A stretch of 64,000 nt of DNA from Seison nebaliae. Lineage: Eukaryota; Rotifera; Pararotatoria; Seisonacea; Seisonidae. The stretch covers positions 51,996 to 115,995 of the forward strand of contig JALJEE010002086.1 of NCBI GenBank assembly GCA_023231475.1, read 5' to 3'. A program made the position numbers and the translations under genes. Position 1 is the stretch's first letter. Each line of letters opens with the position of its first letter. The notes under the pieces were generated by a model. That model saw only the letters and a list, made by a program, of their open reading frames with translations. It was not told where the DNA came from and did no database searches. This document shows positions 47,995-60,831 of this stretch, one piece after another.

Positions 47995-49855
47995 CGTTTT
48001 CCCACTTCTCTGCTTACTGACAATGATTCTTCAACTACGAAAGCTCTCTTACCCAAGACGAGGAAGAACCGAAATAGTAATAGTAGGAAGCAAAAATTAT
48101 CACTGCAAACTCGCTCTTCATCTCAACGTCCTCCAGCTCCTCTCTCTTTCGAGTCCAGCTCAGTCCCATTCGAAATATCAAACCACCTGGTCTTCCTCCA
48201 ATTATTAGGAATTCATCAGAAGTTATTGACGGAACGGCAATCGTCCCAAAGAAGCGGTCAGTTATTGTCCGTGACTTTGCAGAAACGTTTCCATTGTATC
48301 AAGAGTATATTTTTAAATCTTGAACATTTTCTTTCAATTATCACCTTTTTTGAAAAAAAAAGAAAACAACTGTCCGCTATATAATTAATATCGTTTATTT
48401 GTTTATAGCTGTAAAAAAAAGGGGGAAAAATTCTTATGTTTCATTATTTATAAAAAAGGATGAATAAGTTCCTAGACGGGGGAAAGAAGTGCAATAACCA
48501 TCGTGCTGTTTTCCACTTCTAATCAAACTCTATTGGATGTGTTATCATTCACCAATAAAACATTTGGTAACTTACGTATATCGGTGAATCAGTAGAAGAA
48601 CATAACTTAATTATACCTAACACAGTATGTAGTCGAATTTCTAATCTTTCAATCAAATTGTCTCCGTCTACTCGATTTCTTGGTGTCTACCTGTCTATAA
48701 TCTATTTATTCATCATGTTAGTCCAGTCACTATTCGGACTCGATTCCACTATTGTCGCTTCATCGAACTCTTTCCTAGCGATGGACAGATGTTTTTCTAG
48801 GACCTTTCGTCGCCTCGTTGGTTGCTTTCGTCACTGTAATAGAGCGTTCTTCTTTTCTCTTGTGGATTTGGTTCCTTTTTCGATCATATTTGCAAAGATA
48901 ATCTTAGGAATTTTAGATAGAGTTTCAGCTTATCCTTCGTTTCAAGGGAAGGATTCGTTAATCGTTGAAATGCTTGAATCTGACAGATTCTCATGCATCT
49001 CTCAGGAAATGCAGACGGTCTTCACCTACTTCTCCTGAATTTAGGAATTTTATTTACAATTTTTCACCAATCAATCACCTTCTCCCATTAAACATTCTTC
49101 CTCATTTTTCCAATGCTCGAAATATGCTCGCTGAGTTATCACAGTTTCTGAACGGGAACATTTTGTACGATTATTAGAATACTCTAATATTTCGTCATGA
49201 GTGTTCGTGAGATAGCATTTCTTTTCTCTCTTTCTCTTTTTTTAATTTATCTAAAGTTAAGTATTTATCTTAAAGTAAGTTTTTTTTTTAATTTTGTTCT
49301 TTCGTTTAACTTATTTTATATTTTATCCCTCATGTGAATTTTCCTTCACTATTTGTGAATAATAAATAATAATAATATATTGTTTCTACCTGTTCGTGTT
49401 TATAGAATATTATATAGAAAGTTACTAAATTATACTAAAAATTTATTCGGATTGTGATAAATTTGAGGAAAAAAAATATTATACAAAAACCGGTAATAGG
49501 TTCCAATATTGAAAAGTAGTTGTTCGAGAAAATTTGATGTTTAATGACGAATGGAATGATTATCAAGATATTGTGGGTAATTGGTTAAATGCATCGATTT
49601 GAGTATTATAATCAAATTTCTTCATCTCCTATTCCAGAAAAATGTATTTCATTAACGGTTTTATTCCAAGTTTCATTCGTTGTAGAACTTCAAATCAGGT
49701 AATTAGTATTGAAATGAATGATTTCAAATAATATACTTTGGCATTATTTTCCCCATTCGTTTAACCGGATAAGCATCACTTATGTAGATTGTGATATGAA
49801 TTATAACTGATATAATATATCTCTGTCGCCAATATTTCCCATTTTGTATAGTCAT
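47995..49855. other. Region of relatively higher GC with open but unrecognised frames
   Basis: From about 48000 to 48300 the sequence is visibly less AT-rich than its surroundings, and one frame (PKTRKNRNSNSRKQ.. to ..SGQLLSVTLQKRF) is open. A 126-residue frame at 48658-49038 is also open. Neither matches a known family. They could be remnants of a mobile element or unrecognised exons. I do not call a gene. Confidence 0.35.
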
Positions 49856-52800
49856 TTATTTTTGCATTTTCATACAACAAATCGTCAATCGGTATCGTAA
49901 ATAATAAAATTCTATTTTGATAATTTCGATAAGGTTCATGTAGAACCATTTATTGCAGAAAGCATAGATAATTGGATTAGCAACATTATTGATGAAATAG
50001 ACATGATAAAGGATGGGTGAATATCGAATCATTTTCAATATGATCATATAAACTGGTAAATAAGAAAGGAAGAAAGTAAATGCCACAATCGAAAGGACAA
50101 TGGCCGCCTGTAAATTGGCATTTCTCGTCCGTTTTCGCTTCTTCCGATTTCGTCGAAAGAATTTCAAATAATTCTTTTTCGATCCCTCCTTTCTCGTTGG
50201 TAACGACGACTCTCCACTCTCCACTTTAAATGTAGATGATAATTTTGTGGATGTGATTTCGTTTTTGGAGAAGGTTTGTATTGGAATTTTCTGAACTTCG
50301 ATAGGTTTTTCGCTCACCGATTCGTCTACTGGTTCTACAGATATGTCGTTTGATTTTTCCTGTATACTTATCGGATTTGAATTGCTTCTCACAGAATTGA
50401 GTTCGAGTTGATTTGAAAATGATTCTGCTTTTTCTTTGTCACCTTTCAAATTATTGACCGATTGTGAGATGAGTAATGACGAGACATCGCTTTTATTCGA
50501 TTTCTCACAATGAACGTCACGTTTGACCGATAATTGAATGAGACGTTCTTTCTGACCGAAAGTGGCGTATGGAAGAAGTAGAGGATTTTGACAGTGTTGT
50601 CTAGAAATCGGATAATCGAAATGACTGGAAATATAACCGATATGCTTCTCTCGAAAATGTAAACAATTCGTGCGATACGGACGATTATTTCCCAAATGAT
50701 TGTTCATTGTCAGTATGGTATTCGTAGCTGTTGTTATCATTTGTTTCTTATCAACTGAGTTCTTTTGTTGGGAAAAAAGAGAATTTTTGTTGTTTGCACA
50801 ATAATTTGAGGTAAGATTCTCTTCGAAACATTTCTCAGTTTTTTCATCATTTGTCGTTTGGTCGTTACTGTTGGATGATGAAATTGTTAAATTTGGTGGT
50901 AACGGTGCATTTGGAAATGAAATATTCTTATCTGATGGCAATTTCATTTCCTGATTATCGTTGTTATTTTGGTTAGAATAGATTTTAGACTTAACATCAA
51001 AATCATGAACGTTGTCGACGGAATTCGTCAACTTTTTTTCAGAGACAACTGGCATCGCAGATGAATGTTGGGAATGACTACGGAAATGTTTTAGATTATC
51101 TCTCACAATACGTTTAGAAGCTAATCTTTGTAGAAAGAAAGATCTTCTAATTTTCTGTTTATCATTTCTTTTCGATTGACCGTTCGACATATGGTTCGAT
51201 GAATATTTCTTCGATTTCTTTTGTTTCAATTTATTCTTCTTTCTCATTCGAAGTTGAACGGAAATATAGAGAATGACATATAATACGACCATAATACAAA
51301 AACAAAATCCGATAACTGACAAATAGAAGACTTGATACTTTGCTAAGAAATATCTGGAGATGAATCGAGTGGAGGCACGACAAGCGCCGGTTAATCGTCG
51401 TCGTTCGAAGTAATAGATTCGATAATAATTCGTTTCATAAATATCTAACAATTTCGGTTCATGTAACGTCGAATTACAACTGAGTGTTGACAATATTTGA
51501 CGATATAGCTGATAAGGTAAAATATCGGTGACAGTCAAGGGAATTTGCAAACGACTTCGAATATAATCGATTAATTCATTGAGATCATTCTGGAGATGCC
51601 ATGGCAATTTGAGAATATTTGATTTATTCGTTTCATTAATGTTTTGGAGGAAGTTCGTTATTCGAAAATCATTCGTTCGAGAAAATAAATTTTGGAATAA
51701 AGACGTGTCATTCAATTGCTGGAAGATGTTCGATGACGAATCTTTCGACCAAAAATATTTATTATCCAACGCAAAATGTTGCGCGGGAATATCTTTACTG
51801 AATGTTTCCTTATCATGTAAATTGATGGAATCTATTTCGATTTTTGTATTTTGTCCGTTTCTTAAGATCGAATTCGAAAATGGAACTGGAGTGTTCAATT
51901 CATTTAAACCATCGAAGAATTGTGGGAATGATGGAATTGAGGACGAAGTTTTTAGTCTTAACTGATCCATTAAATATTTGGTTTGAATAAACTTCGCTTT
52001 CTGCATTTCGACCGGTTGGTGGAAAATGTCATTGGAAGGGTCGGTTAAATTTATACATTTATCCATTTTCATCGTTGATGGTTTCTGATTGTTAATTGTT
52101 GGGGTAAGTATCATTGAGAAATTTTCGTTCATAAACAATTCATTCGAATTGAATGACAATGATGGTAAATTGGAAGAAGATGAAATGTTTTCCAGATTCG
52201 GTAAATTCCCCAGATTGTTCGATGGGAATTTACTGAAAAATAAGTCGAAATTTGAAGAATTGAATTTAGTCAATGCGTCCTTTAAAGAATCATTATTTGG
52301 AAAGAATAATCCATTATCAGCTTTTGGTAAATCACTTACTCCACTTTTCAAATAACTTTTCGTTCGAATTAAACGTTTCGGTTGAATGAGTAATTCGAAC
52401 ATTTCCTGCGTGGTCGAATAAGCGAGCATAGGAACTATGCCAGTCAATAATCCAGCTAGATATAGAATAATAATAATTTTTTTCGCTCTTTTATAATTGA
52501 CGATGGTCTTCAATGGAAACACGACAGAGAAGAAGCGATCGAACGCAATGGCACTCATGAGAAAACATGAAATTGGAATATTGGAAGTGGATAGATATTG
52601 GAATAACTTACAAATCTCGTCATGTTGAGTAAAGAAACTTAAGTATTCCATGTAAATATTGAGTGGCATCGAAACGATGCAAACGAAAAAATCAGCTATT
52701 GCCAAAACGAGAATGAAGAGTCCATAAGTTGAATTTAACTCACGTTTCGTTGCCAATAAAGATGCTTTTCTGTCAGTCGTCCCTTTCAGAACTCGTTCAA

Positions 52801-53062
52801 TCCAACAACTTTCCTTCTTGTAATTACGTTCCTTCTTCTTCTTCGTTTCATATTCTTCGTCATTCAACTTCCTTGAATGATATCGTTCATTATTTACGAT
52901 AATTTGTCTAGAAATCGAATTGACATTCTTTTCAATTTGTTTCCTCCTTTTCAAACCAACGCCACTATAAATATAGATAACGAGGAAGTTGCCAATTGTT
53001 CCAATAATGCTTAAGCACACAAGCAATATAGCAAAATAAGTGAAATTCGCATTCTTTTCCAT
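49856..53062 (-). CDS. Class A (rhodopsin-like) G-protein-coupled receptor with two giant loops
   Basis: One uninterrupted frame of 1068 residues with seven membrane helices: TM1 about 8-33 (IGTIGNFLVIYIY), TM2 111-137 (LAIADFFVC), TM3 152-175 ending DRF instead of DRY, TM4 194-216, TM5 575-602, TM6 985-1009 (FTFFLSYLPVY), TM7 1016-1036 with NPIIY (1029-1033). TM3 is preceded by the disulphide Cys (C151). The second extracellular loop is about 358 residues, with many N-glycosylation sites, and the third intracellular loop about 378 residues, basic and Ser/Asn-rich. The first intracellular loop is also long (about 75). The C-tail is short, with a Cys pair that could be palmitoylated. Helix motifs resemble peptide-type receptors, but the ligand cannot be told. 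The length is two to three times the usual. Confidence 0.88.
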   Translation of the reverse strand: MEKNANFTYFAILLVCLSIIGTIGNFLVIYIYSGVGLKRRKQIEKNVNSISRQIIVNNERYHSRKLNDEEYETKKKKERNYKKESCWIERVLKGTTDRKASLLATKRELNSTYGLFILVLAIADFFVCIVSMPLNIYMEYLSFFTQHDEICKLFQYLSTSNIPISCFLMSAIAFDRFFSVVFPLKTIVNYKRAKKIIIILYLAGLLTGIVPMLAYSTTQEMFELLIQPKRLIRTKSYLKSGVSDLPKADNGLFFPNNDSLKDALTKFNSSNFDLFFSKFPSNNLGNLPNLENISSSSNLPSLSFNSNELFMNENFSMILTPTINNQKPSTMKMDKCINLTDPSNDIFHQPVEMQKAKFIQTKYLMDQLRLKTSSSIPSFPQFFDGLNELNTPVPFSNSILRNGQNTKIEIDSINLHDKETFSKDIPAQHFALDNKYFWSKDSSSNIFQQLNDTSLFQNLFSRTNDFRITNFLQNINETNKSNILKLPWHLQNDLNELIDYIRSRLQIPLTVTDILPYQLYRQILSTLSCNSTLHEPKLLDIYETNYYRIYYFERRRLTGACRASTRFISRYFLAKYQVFYLSVIGFCFCIMVVLYVILYISVQLRMRKKNKLKQKKSKKYSSNHMSNGQSKRNDKQKIRRSFFLQRLASKRIVRDNLKHFRSHSQHSSAMPVVSEKKLTNSVDNVHDFDVKSKIYSNQNNNDNQEMKLPSDKNISFPNAPLPPNLTISSSNSNDQTTNDEKTEKCFEENLTSNYCANNKNSLFSQQKNSVDKKQMITTATNTILTMNNHLGNNRPYRTNCLHFREKHIGYISSHFDYPISRQHCQNPLLLPYATFGQKERLIQLSVKRDVHCEKSNKSDVSSLLISQSVNNLKGDKEKAESFSNQLELNSVRSNSNPISIQEKSNDISVEPVDESVSEKPIEVQKIPIQTFSKNEITSTKLSSTFKVESGESSLPTRKEGSKKNYLKFFRRNRKKRKRTRNANLQAAIVLSIVAFTFFLSYLPVYMIILKMIRYSPILYHVYFINNVANPIIYAFCNKWFYMNLIEIIKIEFYYLRYRLTICCMKMQK

Positions 53063-56062
53063 TACCTTCTTACGAACGTCATACTAGAAGTAAAAGAATA
53101 AATCAATAAAACCATATTCCGATTTTATAGAATTAAAATTTCCCATTTAATTTCAAAAAGTCTTAAAACTACGATGTATCATCAGAATAATTTAAAGGAT
53201 TAGTTTGGGAGACTATGTGGATTTAAGGGAAGAACAATAAATTTTAAAATGAGGAAAAGTTACTTAAAATCGGGGAAATCGGAACAAAGCGAACGGTGAA
53301 CGCTTACGGAAATTTCCGTTAATCTTTTTAGCATTTTTTATAAAAATAAATTTCTTTCCAGTCTTTTCATCATATATTCCATTACTAGTTTTTTTTGTTT
53401 ATCGTTATAATCATAAATTCAATAAACTTCTTTAAGTGAATATTATTATAATTTAATTGATGTAAGCACCTTCATTTCCATTCTTATGGAGAGTATTAAA
53501 AGAAACACAATAAAAAATAATCTTGAGTGGGTTCAAATGTATTGAGAGTGTGGCACAAGAACAGAATATAAATAAGCAATCTGGTTTGATCGTATCAATG
53601 CCTCTTATTAAGGTAAGTGCGCACGGGATGACGTGAGAGAAAATGTAGAAATAGAAGAATAAGAAGTGCTTCTCACAAATTGATGTGAGACTGTTGAAGA
53701 AGAAATACGAATAAGAAAAAAGAACTTTCGTTGAATATTTTCAATAAAATTTCGGAGAAGAAAAGAAGACAAAAAAAATCCATAAATATTGAAAGTATTC
53801 TTCCCATACAAGCGTAACTATCATTTTCATATGGAGAAATTCTTCTAATTATTTTCCATTTATTTACCGCTCAATGGTGTGGGGGTTCAATGGTGTTAAA
53901 CACTTCGTGGACCGGACCGACTCCATATTTGTACCTACTCTTATTTTTCTTTGTTGCGGACATTTCACGTCGTTCCATTAATATCTCTATGGTTATTATA
54001 TACTATATCTGGAAATGTTACTACTACCATTCTTCATTATTTGAGATATAACAATTTAAAAAAAAATTGTTTTTAAGTATGACATTCGTATTTCTCATAC
54101 GGAGAGTAGAAGAATTGAGGGTAGGTGAAGTTTGAGGTTGAAAATTATTGACGTAAAATTAGAAGGAAATTGTCATGATCGACAAAATTATGACAGGACG
54201 TTCGTCTGACTGAGGGATTAATTATATCTCAAAAAGATTCTTCAAGATATTATGCACAAATCATACATTGTTGGAATATTTATTAAAAAGAATGGTTTCT
54301 TTCATTTTAAGTCCAACTCTCGACATATAAGGACATACTTCGAAGATATGAATCATCTGCCAAGAAAAGAATTAATTGAACGATAGAGCTTTCGTCAGAC
54401 TCAACTGGTGAACGAACAACCAATTAACCGAAATACTATAATGAATAGTAGTAGACTTCTTTCTTAGAATAGACGAAAATGAGAAGAAGTTGCTGATGTA
54501 GAGGAATGGATATGGATGAATGGGAATTGCTCATTTAAAATATTAAGGAAAAGGAAATTATTTTTAAATTACGTAAATGTTGAATTCAGAGGGAGACTTA
54601 ATAATAATTGTAATTCGTATCGTTAGAATTAAATGAAATTGAAGTTAATTGAATAAGTTACAACAATAATATATTTCTCCAATTTATGCCAATAAATTTC
54701 ACTCAAAGAGTGAATGAGTAGAGCATTAACTAATTTTGTTAGAGGAGCTGTCAAAGACAATAATCGTGACTTATCCCATAAAATACTTTAACTTCGCTAA
54801 TGCTTACAATAAAGAACATGAAGATTTCTCTTTATTTTCTCCCGCTCATTCGACCAACTCTTGTAAGTTAAAAGACGTTTCCCATTGGGAATGATGTTAC
54901 TTTTTTATATTTTCCAATCATGTAATAGATAGATTCAATCACCTATTATTCCTCTATTTTAGTCGATTGTGTTCATGATTGGTATACGATTCGATCGAGC
55001 ATTCATTAGAAATAAATTTCATTAAAAAAAGATTTTGTCATATTATTGTCAGGAACAGTAAGGATAGAATTATGATATACTATGAAAAAGTTATTCCGTT
55101 CGGAAAAGAGTGGCAGAAAATACTATTTTACATAATTCTACTTATCTGACATGCAACCATTTCCTACAGTCAAACAGGAATATCAAAATTATAATTTTAT
55201 CAATTCTTTTCCTGTCAACTTGGGAGGAATAGGAGAAGAAACGAGTGAGAATTATCAAATTGGAATTGGATCGTTTCCAATTGAATGAAAGTGAAGCGGT
55301 TTACCAAAGTGATAATAAATATTCCCGATTAAAATTCAATTTAAAAAGTGTTTAGATGAGAAATTTGTGTTTAGGGTAACGGAGCCGCTGGAGAGATGAA
55401 CGAGGAGGTTGTTCTGACGAACAAAGTAGTGATGGGCAGTTTGATCATACAGGTCGTTTGACGAATACGTTTCATTGCGAATCGTATTAAAAATAATTTA
55501 AAAAATAAAAATGAATAAGGCTTTAAAAAATGGTTGACTGATGTAATTAGTGGAGTGGAAGCAAATAGAAAACATGTTCTCTAATACGGTTATTCATCGA
55601 TGATAGAGCATCTCTCATTATTTCGCTCAGTGGCCTTATTATGTTTGGAATGAATCTCATTGGAAATAATTCTCTCAAAAATATTAATAATATCTTTAGA
55701 AGACATATTATTGCATTCGATTTTGGTATAAAAGAATTTTTAATTCCTTGCGAAAATCATTTTCCTAGATGATTTTCATAAATCTATAATTATGATAATA
55801 CTGGAAGATAAAACAAAAAAGGATAATTGATAATGACAATCTCATGAAGAGCTTTTCTAATTCAAAGAAAATCATCTCAATAATCTATTTATTGTCCAGA
55901 ACACCATATCAGGTAAATTTCGTCTAACATTTGTCTGTGTTCGTGCTCATCGCGAAGAGACAGTAACCCTAAATTCTCCCTAAATTATTCTCCCTAATAT
56001 CCGACTAATTTTTATTGTCGGAGCATGAATCAAATCTTCTCCCCACACAATCACATTCTTCC
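53063..56062. other. Gene-poor spacer upstream of the receptor
   Basis: AT-rich. On the minus strand a short frame near 55970-55900 (LLSLRDEHEHRQMLDEIYL) lies after a TTTAG and could be an exon, but no neighbours in phase were found. Otherwise nothing is supported. Confidence 0.35.
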
Positions 56063-56515
56063 TCAACTAACCTCGTTATATGTAGCGATGGTGACGAAGA
56101 TGTTCGAATCCGGTTGTGCTTGGAAGTAGATATCGTTGTTCAAAACCATCCATTCAGACATTCTCATTGATACATTATTATTTGCTGCGACAGATTCCGT
56201 GTTGTGATCATCAGTTGATTGCATGTGCGTTGGAAGATATTGTCGAAATGGATTTCGATGATTACTAAAAAAATCAATCGCAGTTGCAGCAGCAGTATTG
56301 ACATAAAAATTCTTATCTGTATTAGAAGATATGATATTGTGAGCTGATTGATCTGCTGACGATATTTGTAATGATGTTGATGGTGATCCCACCTCGATTG
56401 CATAATTACAAGAAAAATTCGTCAATTCATGCCCATAGATGTTAAGGTTGGGTAATATGTTATTGTTACAACTATCCATATTCATCTGATCAAAGTTGAT
56501 ATGATACAATTTCAA
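56063..56515 (-). CDS. Possible coding exon of an unidentified Asn/Ser-rich protein
   Basis: A 150-codon open frame starts with ATG at 56515 and runs to AACGAG|GTTAGT, a GTT-type donor like those of the confirmed genes, at about 56069. The composition (Asn, Ser, Thr, Ala, His-rich, with short alanine and asparagine runs) resembles activation regions of animal transcription factors, but no DNA-binding domain is visible in the window. The downstream exon was not found. It could also be a chance frame. Confidence 0.3.
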   Translation of the reverse strand: MKLYHINFDQMNMDSCNNNILPNLNIYGHELTNFSCNYAIEVGSPSTSLQISSADQSAHNIISSNTDKNFYVNTAAATAIDFFSNHRNPFRQYLPTHMQSTDDHNTESVAANNNVSMRMSEWMVLNNDIYFQAQPDSNIFVTIATYNEVS

Positions 56516-59500
56516 ATTATTATATATTTTCGATATACCGATTATCGTTATATATATATCAAAAGTAAATAGATGTCAATTGCACAACTTTTATTTCTTT
56601 ATTTTGCTTCAGATAAGTTTTGTTATTATCATTCTCGTTTGGACTATATCGTCACTCTTGTTGTGGCTCTTGTTATTAGTTGTCATTGAAGAGAATGAAC
56701 ATTTTTACAACTTCCACCAACATACTCATTCACGAAACTTTCTCCTTTCTATAATGTTTTATAGTTCAACAAAAAAATATTCTGTGACGAAAAACAAGAT
56801 AAAAAAGAAATTAATTACTAAGCAATTCTTCATATTTTCCAACAACAATTAATGTTGTTATTGAGGTTAGACACAAGAAGAAATGTTTGAATTTGCAAAA
56901 CAGGAAGAGAATTCATCAATAGATTAATAGCAAATCGATGAATTAGTTCTTAATTCTTATTAGTTAATTAATTCTTTTTACAAAACAATTTAAAATAATC
57001 TTTTTAAGGATCATAAATGAAATTTGAGGAATATGAATAAAAGAATGGAATTGTAAAAAAGTCAGAAAAATATTATTGTATTCACCGTTTGATTCAATAG
57101 AATATATACATAGATATATTCTAGAAAGGAAAGATTTATGTTGGAATACTTCGCAATTTTGTTTTGTTATCTCTAATTTGAAGAAGAAGGAAAGGTAAGA
57201 TTGACAGGAATGATAATGTAGATTGACTTAATATAGATGGGTAGATTCATATGGAGAACAATTAGGAATGAATCAGAATAAATAAACATTATCGAAATTT
57301 CCTATTTTAACAAAGAGAATTGATTGATCAACAGGATATTCCATCCGAACAAATTCCATTTTCTCCGTACCATTTCTCGGAGAAACGGTAATCTCACAAA
57401 TTCTGTCGTATCACCAAATTCCTTTATGTTTGTTGCTTCTTGATCGAGAGGAAATCGATGAATAAAACAGACGAAGTTTTCTCCAAGAATTGTTAACATC
57501 CAATATTGGACGAATTGTTCCATTTCAACTTATATAATATATCTATTATTTATTTCTTGGCAAAATTGGCATTAATCGAACTTAAAAAGGAGAACAATAT
57601 TTCATTAATGAATAAAGATCATAAAATTGTTGCTTAGTTTGAAAGAAATTAAAAAATTCTTTTCTTCTTCTTCTTCTCTATAAAAGCAAATTCGTGCTAA
57701 CTGATTCAAACAACTTCCCGTAGCCTTCCCAACAACCATTATCACGAAAGTGCTATTCAATTTTACAATTTACTTTAGGGAATAATGAACGACAACTTCG
57801 AACAACCAAATCCTCATATATATGACACATCTCTCCAGATTCCTGATTAAGCAGCAGAAAATGGTTATCCCCCACAATTTCATTTTGATCTGTTATTAAT
57901 CTTTCCATCTCATCATCATTCCGCCCACCATCTATGTGTATTTGTGATAATTAAGAAAGTTTACCGAGCGAATTCTTTGTCCGATAATTTGAAACGGTAA
58001 TGACTATAGTTGACCCTTACAAAAAATTTTGGGGTCGGTTTCTTTTCCATAGAATTACTTTCCCTAATTAAAATTTTTTCAATTTCTTAATTTACTTTGT
58101 TATTCGTCTCCCTCTCGTCCATTCCATATCATTAACATGCAGATTTTCCTAATTTTTTTTTTCACGAAATTTTCCGATTTGAGACCTATAAGGATCAGGT
58201 TGCTCTAACTTTTTTTTTGTCTGTCCATACTACGATAATTCAATATCTACCGAATTTTCTACCGAATAGAGGCATAAAAGAAGAAAGGAAATAGTGAGAG
58301 CATGAATGGGCATGTCACATATGAAAGATTTGATGGAGATGAGTACAATTATTATGTATATGATTATCGAACGTGAAAGCAAATGAATGAGAAAATTATT
58401 AAGACTGTTGGTAGGTTAGTTCATGTGTTGGTTGTGTTGAGTTTCTTGTGTGTGTATGTGAGAGAAGAAAATAATGAAAATTTCGTTCATCTGAATAAAC
58501 ATAATTCTTAACGATTCTTTCGATTGAAATGAATCTTTTGACTTATTTCAATACGAAACCCAAAAGATAAACAGAACATATATTTATGCACATTCCAACA
58601 TATGAACGATGAGCCAGTAGCACCTTTGCTGTTGGGTAATAATTAAATTTTATTGCTAAATAATTTTCACATCTTCCGATTGAGAAACACTTCTTCTTCG
58701 CGGAGCACCCACATTCTCACACTGTCAGCTCATTCGAACATGAATTACTTAAGTTTAAGATGAGTGATAAGCAGGCGCCACTTATTCGGGTTAGGAGTAA
58801 CAAGAAGATTAATCTTTCTCACATTTTTCGGCGAAGATTTTTAAAAATATTCTTCGTTAAATACTTCTCATACATTTCTCGCGTCAACATCCAATTCAAC
58901 CGGAAATGCACAAAGTGAATATGGATTAGTGACTTTGTTCTCGTCAGTCTCGTTATATATTGACGTTGCGACAAAATAAATATGATTAAGATGTATCACT
59001 TTTAATGGAAAGGATTCCTTCCAACATATTCTTCCAACTAGTTAGGAATTACAAGTAAATAAACAAACGAACACCAATAAATTTCATAGGAATTTCTCGG
59101 ATGACGATCATCCAACCCACTTACACAACAGAACAATTTAATTAACTGCAAGAAACATGATTCCATAAAACGAATTTTATGTTACTTTAATATACCTACT
59201 AAAATTCGAGGGGAAACTTATTTGTCAAATCTGACTAGAAGAATAACTCATCTTATTTCAGGTTCTTAATGAACAGTCATGAGCACATCTTCCTAAGTTC
59301 CATCAATCAAACATCTTTCCTCCTTTAAACTTTCTTATATCTCAGCGATTACTTCAAGACTCTTCTCCGACAAAATTTAAAATAAACATTATGGATTTAG
59401 TTTTAAGATTCTCTTTTAAGTTTTAACACTCTCGATTTTTTTTGAAATCAATGAAAAACTAAAACGACATTTGGAAGGAAAGAAAAATTTATGAATTTCA

Positions 59501-59863
59501 ATTATCTCAAAATTAATTGACTCAGACAATTCCATCAATAATTTATGGTGCCTTAATTGAAGCATACTAGAAATGAGGCATAAAATTTTGCATTTTCGTC
59601 GAAAATTAAATTAATTAAACTTCTGCTGAAATTTTTTTCTTTAGTGTTTCTGTCATATCCGATATTTATTTGGAAAATTGGAAAAAAATTCCAACTATCG
59701 ATTTTGCCAAATGTATTGTCCGGAATCGCTTCCAAGTTCATTCTGCTCTCAAAATTTTCATGCAGATTTTTGGTTAAAAAAATTAATGAAAAGTGCAAAA
59801 CTTCGATAATTACTTCAAATTGGGCATTCTTATCATAGAAGTCTGGGCGTTTCCTAAGAAAGG
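56516..59863. other. Gene-poor region with one weak exon candidate
   Basis: AT-rich. On the minus strand 57523-57302 holds an open frame starting MEQFVQYWMLTILGENFVCF, preceded by a TATAAG acceptor-like site and containing a possible donor ATG|GTACGG near 57369. It reads as plausible protein but matches no family. No other feature is supported. Confidence 0.35.
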
Positions 59864-60379
59864 AGGACGAACAATTCGGAAACTTGGTAATTTGGACACT
59901 GGACAATTTGGAGACCATTTTCAATTCAAACCGAGTAACTGATGTAAATATACCAAGAGAACAATGTAATTAATACTGTTAATCAGTAATAGAATATTTC
60001 CACCACCAGCAAAAAATTATTACCTGATATAATTTGGAAGAATTTGTATGAAGATAACGATTAATAATTCTATAATGTACATTTAGGATAATAGTTTTTT
60101 CTCGTTATACACTTTACAGTGTAAACTTTGTATAGGAAATTTAAGAATTATTTTTTTCATCATTCTTTATTATTTATTACCAATAAATTGATAGATAATT
60201 ATAATTTTATATGATGATACTGATATGGTTGTTGGTAAATATTATATTCATTATATAAGCAGAGCAATTTACATTAAGTCTTATATGTATAAGATTGAAA
60301 ATGGCCTCCAAATTGTTTAGTATCCCAATTATCAAGTTTCCAATTTGGAAAATTGTCTAGTTTCCGAATTGTTCGTCCT
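59864..60379. mobile_element. MITE-like inverted-repeat element of about 516 bp
   Basis: The left end (59864-59926) begins AGGACGAACAATTCGGAAAC and the right end (60294-60379) is its reverse complement with an extra insertion; both end in AAATGG-type sequence. Inside the arms short AATT-GG-A units repeat. The interior is AT-rich and non-coding. No clear target duplication was found. Confidence 0.7.
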
Positions 60380-60831
60380 TCGCCAAACAAAGTTTATGGT
60401 TATCACTTTAACCTCTTATTTCATTCTCTGAGTTATCGATCTAATCAAATTATTCTCGATTAATAATCTCGGATATTTGTTTTTTATACGTTATTTATAT
60501 CCCTTATTCTTTTGTTACTTTGAATGATATCACATTAATTGTTCTTTATATAAATCGATCAGACAGACAAATAAAAGATTGATCTGAAGATACATTCTCA
60601 GGAAAATGTGATTGAAATCATAAGATTTTATTTTCTAACGTTGTTAAGATCGCCGATTGGAAAAACATAAAAAGGTACTTAAAAAAGTTTCAAATCAACC
60701 GTCTTTCCAATTGTTCTAGATTCGTATAGTTGTCTGGCAAAAATTTAAAGACAAAAAAAAGTTTAAATGAAGTCATTTTAAAATAATTTAAAATTATCTC
60801 AATTAATTTTTTTTACATTAACCAAGCAGAT

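Noticed and set aside
55965-56010. Three TTAGGG-like units on the minus strand
   Set aside because: Only three irregular copies embedded in TTTAGGGAGAA; not a telomeric tract.
59553-59924. 123-residue minus-strand frame
   Set aside because: It starts inside the terminal repeat of the inverted-repeat element and shows no family signal.
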